Assembly: GCA_021205375.1 (NCBI GenBank) | Contig: JAJPXR010000257.1 | Location: 1 to 28,471, forward strand | DNA length: 28,471 nucleotides | Direction: 5' to 3' | From: Clostridiales bacterium | GTDB lineage: Bacteria > Bacillota > Clostridia > Oscillospirales > Oscillospiraceae | In this document: one piece after another, positions 1-7,358 of the stretch | Layout: every line of letters starts with the position of its first letter | How positions within the stretch are numbered: position 1 is the stretch's first letter | Translations under genes and position numbers: made by a program | The notes under the pieces: model-generated | Seen by the model: the letters and a program-made list of their open reading frames with translations, nothing else | The model's database searches: none | Told to the model about the DNA's origin: nothing

Positions 1-49
1 GTGCAAATCTTGCTTTTTTCTTGTTCTTGAGCGTGATAGGAACGCAGCG

Positions 50-91
50 CAAAAAATGCCGCCGTACAGGGTGATTCCTGTACAGCGGCAT
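50..91 (-). terminator. Rho-independent terminator of the DUF6061-like gene
   Basis: Read on the minus strand, a 15-bp stem (plus positions 77-91 pairing with 56-70, one G-U pair) closes a 6-nt loop and is followed at once by a run of six T (plus 51-56). It lies 5 nt beyond the stop codon of the minus-strand gene ending at 96. The geometry is that of a classic intrinsic terminator. Confidence 0.9.
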
Positions 92-95
92 CCAT

Positions 96-341
96 TTAAT
101 CCTTCAGCCCGTGTGTTCCCGCCATATCCCTGGCATACTGCTCCAGCTCTCCAGAGAGTACCAGTCTGGCATAGGTCAACGGCTCGTTGTAAATCTGCCA
201 GTCGATTTCTGTCTGCACGGGAACAGTGGGGCAGATCTCATCGTCCACCCCTGGGGTGTAGATACTGATCTCGGTCCTATCGTCGAACCGCAATTCCACG
301 CTGGCGGTGTCGATGTTAAACTCACAGTGTATCAGCTTCAT
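96..341 (-). CDS. Small DUF6061-like protein, function unknown
   Basis: An 81-aa acidic cytoplasmic protein with no signal peptide or membrane segment. The N-terminal pattern (KLIHCEFN, then alternating strands VELRFDD and ISIYTPG, then an EIDWQIYNEPLTYARLVLSGE segment ending near residue 66) resembles what I recall of the DUF6061 family of small Clostridia proteins. That match is from memory and no function is known. The ATG at 341 has a GGAGG ribosome binding site about 9 nt upstream, and a strong terminator follows the stop. It is monocistronic. It could instead be an unrelated small beta protein, but the RBS and terminator make a real gene likely. Confidence 0.8.
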   Translation of the reverse strand: MKLIHCEFNIDTASVELRFDDRTEISIYTPGVDDEICPTVPVQTEIDWQIYNEPLTYARLVLSGELEQYARDMAGTHGLKD

Positions 342-383
342 AGTAGCATTCCTCCGTTATTCCACAATATAGTTCGATAATGC

Positions 384-427
384 ACAAGAACCGCCTGCTT
401 TCTTATTAGAAAACAAACGGTTCTTGT
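384..427. repeat. 10-bp inverted repeat in the divergent intergenic region
   Basis: Perfect 10-bp arms at 384-393 and 418-427 (ACAAGAACCG and its complement) flank a 24-nt AT-rich spacer that contains a smaller 5-bp inverted repeat (TTTCT...AGAAA). No T run follows on either strand, so it is a poor terminator. It lies between the divergent genes at 96-341 and 592-1071 and could be an operator. Apart from this and the promoter at 531-559 I see nothing in the 342-591 gap. Confidence 0.4.
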
Positions 428-530
428 TGGCATTGCTTCCGCTATGCACACCCGATTTTGTCGGCTAACAGTTGATAAGTTCGTATTAGTTCCTAATCAC
501 TGTTAAGCCACGCCTTTACGTGATTTATGG

Positions 531-559
531 TTGCGATTTCGCGGACAAGATGGTAAAAT
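531..559 (+). promoter_or_regulatory. Sigma-A type promoter for the 159-aa gene
   Basis: TTGCGA at 531-536 and TAAAAT at 554-559 are separated by 17 nt, a good match to the housekeeping consensus. The predicted start of transcription is about 25 nt upstream of the ATG at 592. Confidence 0.65.
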
Positions 560-591
560 AACAGTAATATCGACAAAAGGCGGCGGCGACA

Positions 592-1071
592 ATGAGCGAA
601 AACAATCAGGCGAGTTATCAGGCCGACCAGCTTCTGGTCAGTCTGCGGCAGGCGTACAGCAAATACGAAACGGACTATGCGGCTCTCAAGCAGGAAAGCG
701 GTCTGTTCGGCGCGCTGAGAAGCTACTTTTCCGGCAACAGCATTTCCAACGACCCGATGCACCAGGAATTTATCGAGCACGTGGGCCAGTTGACCCAGGA
801 GCTGGCCGAAGTGCTGGAGCAGTTGGAGGCTCCCGACCAGTGGGCGGACCAGGCTGCCGATATCCTGCTGGTGCTGCGCTCCGGCAAAAGCGGCGACGCG
901 GCGGAGTGGAGCCGGATGGCGGCGGAGCTGATGCTGGAGCCGCTGCTGCCCTACCTCTCCCGGCCTCGGCTGGAGCAGGCCCTGAAGGACTACCGAGCGA
1001 CGTACAAGCCCATGCTCCCCACCCAGGAAAAGCTGACAAAAAGCATGGAGGCGGAGCTGAACCGCCGCTGA
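592..1071 (+). CDS. Hypothetical helical protein, unrecognised
   Basis: A 159-aa soluble protein that I do not recognise. It is rich in Glu, Gln, Leu and Ala, lacks signal peptide and membrane segments, and looks almost entirely alpha-helical. Helical stretches at roughly 6-35 and 55-82 have heptad-like Leu/Val/Ala spacing, so helix bundling or self-association is possible. The middle (residues 36-53) is a Gly/Ser/Asn-rich turn. The ATG at 592 follows a purine- and G-rich AAAGGCGG site and a clear promoter at 531-559. Two hairpins follow the stop, so it is a single-gene unit converging on the cobalamin operon. No function can be assigned from the sequence or the neighbours. Confidence 0.75.
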   Translation: MSENNQASYQADQLLVSLRQAYSKYETDYAALKQESGLFGALRSYFSGNSISNDPMHQEFIEHVGQLTQELAEVLEQLEAPDQWADQAADILLVLRSGKSGDAAEWSRMAAELMLEPLLPYLSRPRLEQALKDYRATYKPMLPTQEKLTKSMEAELNRR

Positions 1072-1087
1072 ACCTCTTCGCAATGAC

Positions 1088-1130
1088 AACATGCCGTACC
1101 GGAGGAACTGTGTCCGGTACGGCATGTTTC
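1088..1130 (+). terminator. Strong hairpin downstream of the 159-aa gene
   Basis: A perfect 16-bp inverted repeat (1088-1103 with 1113-1128) closes a 9-nt loop, 17 nt after the stop at 1071. The plus-strand 3' side is only moderately T-rich (TTCTGCTTTT), so termination is probably helped by the second hairpin at 1151-1181. Confidence 0.65.
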
Positions 1131-1150
1131 TGCTTTTACAGGCAAATTTC

Positions 1151-1181
1151 TGCCTCTCTCCCAACGGAGAGGGGCATTTTT
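1151..1181 (+). terminator. Terminator between convergent operons
   Basis: An 11-bp stem (1151-1161 with 1166-1176, one G-U pair) with a 4-nt loop is followed by five T at 1177-1181 on the plus strand. It sits just past the stop of cobA-hemD on the opposite strand. On that strand the 3' side (GAAATTTG) is less T-rich, so it may serve both directions but better for plus-strand transcripts. Confidence 0.75.
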
Positions 1182-2673
1182 ATTCTCCTGCAACCTTTAA
1201 AATCAGCTCCACCAGGGCGGGGACCGTTGCCTCCCGCGCAACGCGGGTTCGGATACCGTGGCGGGCGCACTCCGCCGCCGTCTGGGGGCCGATGCACAGC
1301 CCTAAGACCCGGCTCAAATCAGTTCCCTCCGGCAGAGAGCCAACAAAGCCCCGCACTGTGGAGGCCGAGGTAAACGTGACCCACGTCTCCCCCGCCGCGA
1401 GCAGGGGCAGCAGGGCATCGGCGTGTTCGCCGGGGAAAACGGTGTCGTAGACCGGTACATCGGTGAACGCCACTCCTTGTTCCTCCAATACACGAGGCAA
1501 AATGGGGCTGCCCAGCGCCGCACGTGGCAGCAACACCGGCCCGTTCGTCCGCTGGGCAAGCCCAAGGGCCAGGTGTTCCGTGTCGTAGACCGTAGGCATG
1601 AAATCCGCCCGGAGATGTCTTGCTTCCAGCGCCTGAGCGGTAGAGGGGCCGATAGCAGCCAGCTTCACGCCGCCCAAGGCGCGGCTGTCCAGCCCCAACC
1701 GCCAGAGGGCGTCGAAAAACACCTCCACCCCGGCGGAGCTGGTGAACGCCACCCAGTCATAATGGCTGATTTGGGCGAGGCACTGTTCCAGCAATGGGTT
1801 TTCCAACCGGGGGACTGTCTCGATGCAGGGATAGTCCACAACGTCGGCCCCCAGCTCTCGCAGGCGGCTTCGCAGCGCCCCAGCCCGGCGTTTGGGCCGG
1901 GTGACGACGACAGTGCGCCCCTTCAGGGGCAGCATGTCAAACCAGTCGAACCGGTCCGACAGGGCTGCGACTTCCCCCACCACGATGACGGCGGGGCTGT
2001 GGAGGTCCGCTCTGCGGGTCTCCTCTGCCAGATGTCCCAGGTTAGAAACGATTTTCCGTTGTCCCGGCAGCGTACCCCGCTCTACCACGGCGGCGGAGGT
2101 CTCTGTTGCCATGCCCGCCGCAAGCAGACCATCACAGATGCGCTCCAGAGCGGAGACCCCCATCAGGAACACGCAGGTCCCCCCGGCCTCCGCCAGGGCG
2201 CGAAAGTTGATTTGCAGCGGGGAACCGGCCTTCGCGTGGCCTGTGACGATGTGCAGCGAGGAGGCATAGTCCCGGTGGGTCACGGGGATACCGGCGTAGG
2301 CGGGGACCGCCAGAGCGGAAGTCACACCGGGCACCACCTCAAAGGGGATGTGATGCTGCGCCAGCAGGTCCAGTTCCTCCCCACCACGGCCAAAGAGGAA
2401 GGGGTCGCCGCCCTTGAGCCGCACCACGTTTTTACCCTCCTGGGCCTTTTCCAACAAAATCTCGTTGATGCGCCACTGGGGGACCGGGTGGTGGTCGGCC
2501 TCCTTTCCCACGTCGATGCGCTCCGCCGTGGGAGGCAACAGCTCCAGCAACTCCGGCGCGATGAGCCGGTCATAGACCACCACCTCCGCCGCTCGCAGCG
2601 CCGCCTCCCCTTTCCGGGGCAACAGGCCGGGGTCTCCCGGCCCGGCTCCCACCAGCGTTACCTTGCCGGTCAC
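1180..2673 (-). CDS. cobA-hemD: Uroporphyrinogen-III C-methyltransferase fused to uroporphyrinogen-III synthase
   Basis: A 497-aa bifunctional cytoplasmic enzyme. The N-terminal half (about 1-245) is the SAM-dependent methylase that converts uroporphyrinogen III to precorrin-2; it shows GAGPGDP at 9-15, RLKGGDPFLFGRGGEE at 85-100 and VPGVTSA near 114-120. The C-terminal half (about 252-497) is HemD, which closes and inverts ring D of hydroxymethylbilane (start VVVTRPKRRAG, later FTSASTVRGF and IGPQTA). The fusion is common in Clostridia. The open frame extends upstream, but that part is a shadow of hemC. The GTG at 2673 overlaps the hemC stop as GTGA and has an AAGGA site about 9 nt before it. 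It is the last gene of the cobalamin operon and directs uroporphyrinogen III to corrinoid. Confidence 0.93.
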   Translation of the reverse strand: MTGKVTLVGAGPGDPGLLPRKGEAALRAAEVVVYDRLIAPELLELLPPTAERIDVGKEADHHPVPQWRINEILLEKAQEGKNVVRLKGGDPFLFGRGGEELDLLAQHHIPFEVVPGVTSALAVPAYAGIPVTHRDYASSLHIVTGHAKAGSPLQINFRALAEAGGTCVFLMGVSALERICDGLLAAGMATETSAAVVERGTLPGQRKIVSNLGHLAEETRRADLHSPAVIVVGEVAALSDRFDWFDMLPLKGRTVVVTRPKRRAGALRSRLRELGADVVDYPCIETVPRLENPLLEQCLAQISHYDWVAFTSSAGVEVFFDALWRLGLDSRALGGVKLAAIGPSTAQALEARHLRADFMPTVYDTEHLALGLAQRTNGPVLLPRAALGSPILPRVLEEQGVAFTDVPVYDTVFPGEHADALLPLLAAGETWVTFTSASTVRGFVGSLPEGTDLSRVLGLCIGPQTAAECARHGIRTRVAREATVPALVELILKVAGE

Positions 2674-3548
2674 TGGGTCGGTTCCTTCAAACGGTTGGCC
2701 AGGTTCTCCCCCAGTTGCGCCGCCCGGACAGACCGCCCGGCGATGGTCCCCCGGCGGGCCTCCCCGGTGGGCGTGACGTACAGCCCCACCAGGCTCAGCA
2801 CTCCGTTGCGGATGGTGGCGTGGGCGGCGGTGGGGTCGGTGCAGCCGCCGCCAAGGGTTCGGACAAAGGCACGCTCCGCCACGGCGCAGGCGCAGGCGTC
2901 CGAATCGTTGAGCCGGGTGATCCAGGGCAGGTCGGCATCCGCCCGGCACTGGATGCCCAAAATCCCCTGCCCGGCGGCGGGGATGAGCTGGTCGGTGGCA
3001 AAATACCGGGAAATGCGGTTTTCCAGCCTCAGCCGCTTTAGCCCAGCAGCGGCCAGCAGCAGGCCGTCAAACTCCCCGCTGTCCAGCTTGGCGAGCCGGG
3101 TCTGAATGTTGCCCCGGACGGGCCGCACCTCTGCCGTGGGATAAAAGTCTTTGATTTGCAGCGCCCGCCGCTGAGAGGCGCAGCCAATTACGCCACCCTG
3201 GAGGGGGAATTTCTCCAGGCCGGGCCGCAGCACCATCACGTCTCTGGGGTCCTCCCGCTTGGAAAACGCCGCCAGCGGCAGCATGGGGTCCTGTTCCATG
3301 GGCATATCTTTCAGGGAGTGGACGGCGATGTCGATTTCCTGGTCCAGCAACGCTTTATCCAGTTCCTTGACAAACAGGCCCTTGCCCCCCACTTGGTCCA
3401 GGGTGCGGTCCAGAATTTTGTCGCCGGTGGTGGTCATGGTCACCAGCTCCAGCTCTGCGTCCGGAGCCAATTTCTGAATCTGCTGCATCACCAGCTTACT
3501 CTGAGCGATAGCCAGTGCGCTGGCCCGACTTCCTACTTTCACTTTCAA
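2670..3548 (-). CDS. hemC: Hydroxymethylbilane synthase (porphobilinogen deaminase)
   Basis: A 292-aa cytoplasmic enzyme that polymerises four porphobilinogens into hydroxymethylbilane. Family motifs are clear: VGSRASALAIAQ near the N terminus, HSLKD at 77-81 with the catalytic Asp81, the RRALQ segment near 127-131, and GGGC with Cys236 as the likely dipyrromethane cofactor attachment site. I choose the TTG at 3548: it overlaps the hemA stop as TTGA, has GGAGG 7 nt upstream, and gives the normal N terminus (MKVKVGSR). The longer upstream frame runs through hemA. A GTG two codons further in is a weaker alternative. HemB, which makes its substrate, is not in the window. Confidence 0.92.
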   Translation of the reverse strand: MKVKVGSRASALAIAQSKLVMQQIQKLAPDAELELVTMTTTGDKILDRTLDQVGGKGLFVKELDKALLDQEIDIAVHSLKDMPMEQDPMLPLAAFSKREDPRDVMVLRPGLEKFPLQGGVIGCASQRRALQIKDFYPTAEVRPVRGNIQTRLAKLDSGEFDGLLLAAAGLKRLRLENRISRYFATDQLIPAAGQGILGIQCRADADLPWITRLNDSDACACAVAERAFVRTLGGGCTDPTAAHATIRNGVLSLVGLYVTPTGEARRGTIAGRSVRAAQLGENLANRLKEPTQ

Positions 3549-5179
3549 AGCTGTTCCTCCTCCAATAGGCTGCGAATCCGCTTCGCCGCCGCTGCCGTGG
3601 CCCGGTGGTCCTCCCCGCGGGAGACCACCCCGGCCAACACTGTTTCTCCCTGGCAAATAGCGGGGAAAAAGAAGGTACACTCCTCCCTCCGGTCCGCCAC
3701 GCTGACCGGGATACCCAACTGTCGGGCCTCCTGGCCCACCTGTCGGTTTACCTCCCGACTGTCTGAGGCCGCTATCACTAGAACCGCGCCCTCCAGGTCG
3801 CCGGAGTGGTAGGGCCGCTGATGCCAGTCCAGCCCCCGGCTGTCCCCTTCCAGTTCCGGCGCGATGACTGCCAACTCCGGCCCGAAGGGGCGCAGGGTGT
3901 CGATGCGCCGCCGGGCCACTGCGCCGCCGCCTACGATGACTACTTTTTTGCCCCTCAGGTCAGTGAATACCGGGAAGCGGAAAGGGGTCTCTTTTCCCGC
4001 GTTTCCCCGGCGGGGCCGGGTAAAGGCGTCGATTTTGGCGGCGCACTCCCGCAGGTCCGCCGCCCGGACGCGGCCTTTCAGCCCGCCCAGCAGTAAATCT
4101 ACCGTTTTATCCACGATAGGCTGGCAGTTCTCCGCACCCTCAGCCGCGAACCGGCGGCCCAAGGCAGCTTTCACTTCCGCCATGGCGGGAATACACTCCC
4201 GGTAGTCCCACCACTGGTAAAACTCCCGCAAATGTCGCTCAAGGATCTGCTCCGCTTGGGCCAGGCCTTCCGTGTCTGAGGTCTGCGGAGCGCCGGAGAA
4301 GTCGTCCACATTGAAGAGCGATACGCCCTCCAGCGTCCCCACCGCCGGTTCCACGTCTCTGGGAACGGCCAAATCCACCACCCAGGCGGGGCAGACGGTC
4401 AGTCGCTCCAGTCTATCCCGCGTGACGGTGTAGTGGGGGCTGGTGGTGGCAGAAAAGAGGATGTCTGCCCCGTCGATGGCTGTATACCGCCGGTCATAGG
4501 CCACCGTCTCACAGCCAAAGGGCACCACGGTCTCCCCGTGGCGGTAGGTGCGCAATGTCACCGTCACCTGGCAACCAGCCGCCCGGAGCAGCCGCGCCGC
4601 CCGGCGGCCCATTTCGCCGTTGCCAATGACCACCGCCTGACGGTTCTCCAAACCGTCCAGCCGCTGCCGGAGCAGGGCCACCGCCTCCTCTGCGGCGGAG
4701 GACGGCACCGCCGTCAGCCGGACATGGGTTTTTACGTCCTTGCCCGCCGCAACCGCCGTGCGGAACAGAGTGGACAGCACCGCGTTGGCAGATTCCACCT
4801 CCTGGGCCAGCTCAATGGCCCGTCCCACCTGGGTGATGATCTGGTCCTCGCCCCAAATCTGGCTGCGCAGGCCGGAGGCCACCTCCAACAGGTGCCGGGC
4901 CGCGTCCTCCCCTTCTCTGGTGACGAAGCAGGAGGCAAAAACCGACCAGTCCTCCCCCGCTGCCTGACACAGCAGATGGCCCGGCGAGGCAATATCGTCC
5001 TCGGCGGTGAGATACAGCTCCGTCCGGTTGCAGGTGGAGAGCAACACCGCCCCAGTCACGCCCTCTGTTCCGGCAATGGCCCGGTCCAGTGTCCGTACCC
5101 GCTCGGTTGGGAAGGACAGCCGCTCCCGCAGTGCCATCTCTGTCCGCTCGTAGTCCAGCCCGGACATCCACAGCTTCAC
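3545..5179 (-). CDS. hemA: Glutamyl-tRNA reductase fused to precorrin-2 dehydrogenase
   Basis: A 544-aa fusion. Residues 1 to about 390 are glutamyl-tRNA reductase, which makes glutamate-1-semialdehyde: STCNRTELY with the catalytic Cys50, GEDQIITQVGRA at 110-121, and an NADPH site GNGEMG at 186-191. Residues about 402-544 are a CysG-N/Met8-type precorrin-2 dehydrogenase, which makes sirohydrochlorin: FPVFTDLRGKKVVIVGGGA, an NAD-binding VGGGAVARRR at 416-425, Asp473 in ASDSREVN (aligned with the catalytic Asp of CysG/Met8), and FFFPAI near 503-508. The second module is short, without the C-terminal dimerisation/chelatase region of full Met8, so metal insertion is probably left to CbiK. The GTG start overlaps the cbiL stop (GTGA). 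One protein joins the first committed step with the entry into the corrin branch. Confidence 0.92.
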   Translation of the reverse strand: MKLWMSGLDYERTEMALRERLSFPTERVRTLDRAIAGTEGVTGAVLLSTCNRTELYLTAEDDIASPGHLLCQAAGEDWSVFASCFVTREGEDAARHLLEVASGLRSQIWGEDQIITQVGRAIELAQEVESANAVLSTLFRTAVAAGKDVKTHVRLTAVPSSAAEEAVALLRQRLDGLENRQAVVIGNGEMGRRAARLLRAAGCQVTVTLRTYRHGETVVPFGCETVAYDRRYTAIDGADILFSATTSPHYTVTRDRLERLTVCPAWVVDLAVPRDVEPAVGTLEGVSLFNVDDFSGAPQTSDTEGLAQAEQILERHLREFYQWWDYRECIPAMAEVKAALGRRFAAEGAENCQPIVDKTVDLLLGGLKGRVRAADLRECAAKIDAFTRPRRGNAGKETPFRFPVFTDLRGKKVVIVGGGAVARRRIDTLRPFGPELAVIAPELEGDSRGLDWHQRPYHSGDLEGAVLVIAASDSREVNRQVGQEARQLGIPVSVADRREECTFFFPAICQGETVLAGVVSRGEDHRATAAAAKRIRSLLEEEQL

Positions 5180-5904
5180 TCTGCCTCACCTGCTTTCCTG
5201 TGTTCGGTCTGCGCCCCCTGCCGGAGCAGCACCAGGGAGAAGTACCCGGCCTCTCCCTCCGCCTGGGCGAAGAAGGGCCACACCTGTTCCCCCGGCAGGC
5301 CGCAGTTGACCACGAGAGAGGCGTTTTCCAGCTCACCTCGCTGCCGGAGGGCCTCTTTCAGCGGCTCCAGTTGCCGCCCGGCCTTCATCAGTACCTTGTT
5401 GGCGTCTACGTCCAGGCTGCCGGTCAGGTCCCCATGGGAGGCGGGGATCACCAGCAGCCGCTGACTGCCTTCGCAGAGGGGCACCCCCAGCTTCGCCGCC
5501 GCCGCGCAGAAGGAAGGCACCCCCGGCACGATTTCCGCCCGGTATCCCCGCGCCAACACCCGCCGGTGAAGATAGAAATAGGTGGAGTAAACAGTGGGGT
5601 CTCCCAGGGTGACGAACGCCACCTGTTTCCCCTGCTCCAGCAGGGCGCAGATGCGCTCGGTGTTGTCCTCCCAGACCCGGTCCAGCGTTTCCCGCTCCCT
5701 TGTCATAGGGGTGGGGCAAAGCAGCACCGGCTTGCCTTCGACATAGTCCCGAACGATATTCAGCGCCGTTCGGCTCTCGCCGCCGCTGTCCGGCGCAGCG
5801 ATGACGTCAGAATTTCGGAGCAACCGCACCGCCTTGACGGTCAGAAACTCCGGGTCTCCCGGCCCCACGCCGACGCCGTAGAGGATGCCTTTTTCGCTGT
5901 TCAT
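5176..5904 (-). CDS. cbiL: Cobalt-precorrin-2 C20-methyltransferase
   Basis: A 242-aa class III (tetrapyrrole-type) SAM methyltransferase acting at C20 of cobalt-factor II/precorrin-2. Visible motifs are YGVGVGPGDPEFLTVKA near 9-25, LGDPTVYSTYFYLHRR around 100-115, and VPGVPSFCAAAA near 140-152. The threonine-valine-tyrosine pattern after GDP is typical of the CobI/CbiL group. The length fits the family. The ATG at 5904 overlaps the cbiK stop (ATGA) with GGAGGG about 9 nt upstream; the longer open frame runs back through cbiK. It acts immediately after CbiK, the gene before it. Confidence 0.93.
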   Translation of the reverse strand: MNSEKGILYGVGVGPGDPEFLTVKAVRLLRNSDVIAAPDSGGESRTALNIVRDYVEGKPVLLCPTPMTRERETLDRVWEDNTERICALLEQGKQVAFVTLGDPTVYSTYFYLHRRVLARGYRAEIVPGVPSFCAAAAKLGVPLCEGSQRLLVIPASHGDLTGSLDVDANKVLMKAGRQLEPLKEALRQRGELENASLVVNCGLPGEQVWPFFAQAEGEAGYFSLVLLRQGAQTEHRKAGEAE

Positions 5905-6692
5905 CCCTGCGTTCCCTCCAGCGCAGCCCTGGCGTGGGCCACGAAGATACGCCGGACAGCGGGGTACTCCCCCAGCCCTTTCAGGATGGGCATGGGTTGG
6001 TAGTTGTGGGCCAGCAACTGATTGGTCCAGGAGGTGGGCTGACTGCCGGTCATGTCGTTGTAGGCGTGATCCCCTGCCACGATCATCAGCGGGGCCACGT
6101 AGACCCGACGAGCGTTCAGACACTCATCCAGCCGGTGAATGACCTCCCCGATGGGGGGATAGCCCTCCACCGTCCCCACAAAGACGTTGGTGTAGCCTCT
6201 GGCGTGAAACACGTACTCCAGAGCGGGATAGGCGGGGTTGGCAAAGTGGGCGGTGCCGTGGCCCATCAACACCAGCGCCTCATCGTAGGCCAGAGGGGGC
6301 ATTTCCGACATGACGGCCTCCACGAGCAGCTCATAATCCTCCTGCCGGGTCAGCAGCGGCGCGCCGATAGAAAAGCGGGGAAACTGGTGGGAGTAGAGAG
6401 CGGCTTCCGCCAGCAGCCGCTGGGTCTCCGCGCCGTTGATCATGTGGGTGGGCTGGAGCAGCACATCCTCGTAGCCCTCCAGCCGCAGGGCCTCCAGCGC
6501 TTCCACCACGCCGTCGACGCGGGTCCGGTCACGCCGGTACAGCTTGCGCCGGATGACGCCGCTGGTGAACGCCCGGTAAAAATCCCGGTCCGGAAAGGCC
6601 CGTGCCAGCTCGTTTTCCATGGCACAGATGCTCCTGCGCAGGGTCTCCGGGTAGCTGGTGCCAAAGGACACCACCAGCAATGCCTTTTTCAT
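5901..6692 (-). CDS. cbiK: Sirohydrochlorin cobaltochelatase CbiK
   Basis: A 263-aa class II chelatase that inserts Co2+ into sirohydrochlorin without ATP, which defines this as the early-cobalt (anaerobic) pathway. The metal ligands expected from the Salmonella enzyme are present: His145 in MGHGTAH, Glu176 in GTVEGYP and His209 in AGDHAYND. The N terminus MKKALLVVSFGTSYPET is typical. There is no signal peptide, so this is a cytoplasmic chelatase, unlike periplasmic CbiK of some sulfate reducers. The ATG at 6692 has AGGAG about 8 nt upstream. The 27-nt gap to cbiC is the largest in the operon. Confidence 0.95.
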   Translation of the reverse strand: MKKALLVVSFGTSYPETLRRSICAMENELARAFPDRDFYRAFTSGVIRRKLYRRDRTRVDGVVEALEALRLEGYEDVLLQPTHMINGAETQRLLAEAALYSHQFPRFSIGAPLLTRQEDYELLVEAVMSEMPPLAYDEALVLMGHGTAHFANPAYPALEYVFHARGYTNVFVGTVEGYPPIGEVIHRLDECLNARRVYVAPLMIVAGDHAYNDMTGSQPTSWTNQLLAHNYQPMPILKGLGEYPAVRRIFVAHARAALEGTQG

Positions 6693-6719
6693 ACTCTCGC
6701 TCCTCTTTTCACTCACTCA

Positions 6720-7358
6720 TTAGTCCCGCGCCCCGGTAGCCTGGTACAGGAGGGCGTTGCAGATGGCCGCGGCTACGTTGCTGCCGCCCTTGCGCCCCCT
6801 GGCCACGATGGAGGGGACCTCCGTCTGCAACAGCAGCTCCTTGGCCTCCACCACATTGACGAACCCCACCGGTACCCCAATGACCAGCGCCGGGGGTACC
6901 ATCTCCCCCGCCTGCACCAGCTCACACAGGCGGATAAGGGCGGTAGGGGCGTTGCCAATGGCGTAAATCAGCGGTTCTCCCAACGCCGCCGCCCGCTCCA
7001 TAGACACTGCCGAACGGGTGACGCCGCGGGCTTTGGCCTCGGCGGCCACCTGGGGGTCCGCGATGAAGTTCACCGTCCGGCCTCCCAGCCGGGCCAGTGT
7101 CCGCTTGTTGATGCCGGCCTGGGCCATAGTGGTGTCGGTGATGATGGAGCAGCCGTCCCGCAGGGCGGCGACGCCCTTCTGCACCGCGCCGGGGGTAAAG
7201 ACCAGGTTGTCTACATAGTCGAAATCCGCCGTAGTGTGAATGACCCGCTTGATGACCATCTCATTCTCCGGGTCCAGAGGATGGGGCAACTCTGCGGCGA
7301 TGAGTTCCATGCTCCGGGCCTCGATGTCCGCCGGTTTGCTGTGTTCCAAATGAATCAT
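6720..7358 (-). CDS. cbiC: Cobalt-precorrin-8 methylmutase
   Basis: A 212-aa enzyme that moves a methyl group from C11 to C12, giving cobyrinate. The catalytic histidine is His41 in the VIHTTADFDYVD segment. TDTTMAQAGI and the C-terminal IGVPVGFVNVVEAKELL and GRKGGSNVAAA segments are family hallmarks. The ATG at 7358 overlaps the cobQ stop as ATGA and has AGGAG about 9 nt before it. Length and motifs are normal. It is placed far from the other ring-modifying genes (cbiD-cbiET), beside the amidation gene cobQ. Confidence 0.94.
   Translation of the reverse strand: MIHLEHSKPADIEARSMELIAAELPHPLDPENEMVIKRVIHTTADFDYVDNLVFTPGAVQKGVAALRDGCSIITDTTMAQAGINKRTLARLGGRTVNFIADPQVAAEAKARGVTRSAVSMERAAALGEPLIYAIGNAPTALIRLCELVQAGEMVPPALVIGVPVGFVNVVEAKELLLQTEVPSIVARGRKGGSNVAAAICNALLYQATGARD

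Noticed and set aside
531..1373. 280-aa plus-strand frame overlapping the 159-aa gene
   Set aside because: It begins within the promoter and is in another frame with Gly/Arg/Pro-rich composition; the 592 start has the ribosome site.
2674..2949. N-terminal extension of cobA-hemD
   Set aside because: The extra 92 residues are a frame-shifted shadow of hemC, and the methylase family starts at VTLVGAGPGDP.
1423..3105. 560-aa plus-strand open frame opposite cobA-hemD and hemC
   Set aside because: It mirrors two well-supported minus-strand genes, is rich in Arg/Pro/Gln/His as expected of antisense frames in GC-rich DNA, and has no promoter or family motif.
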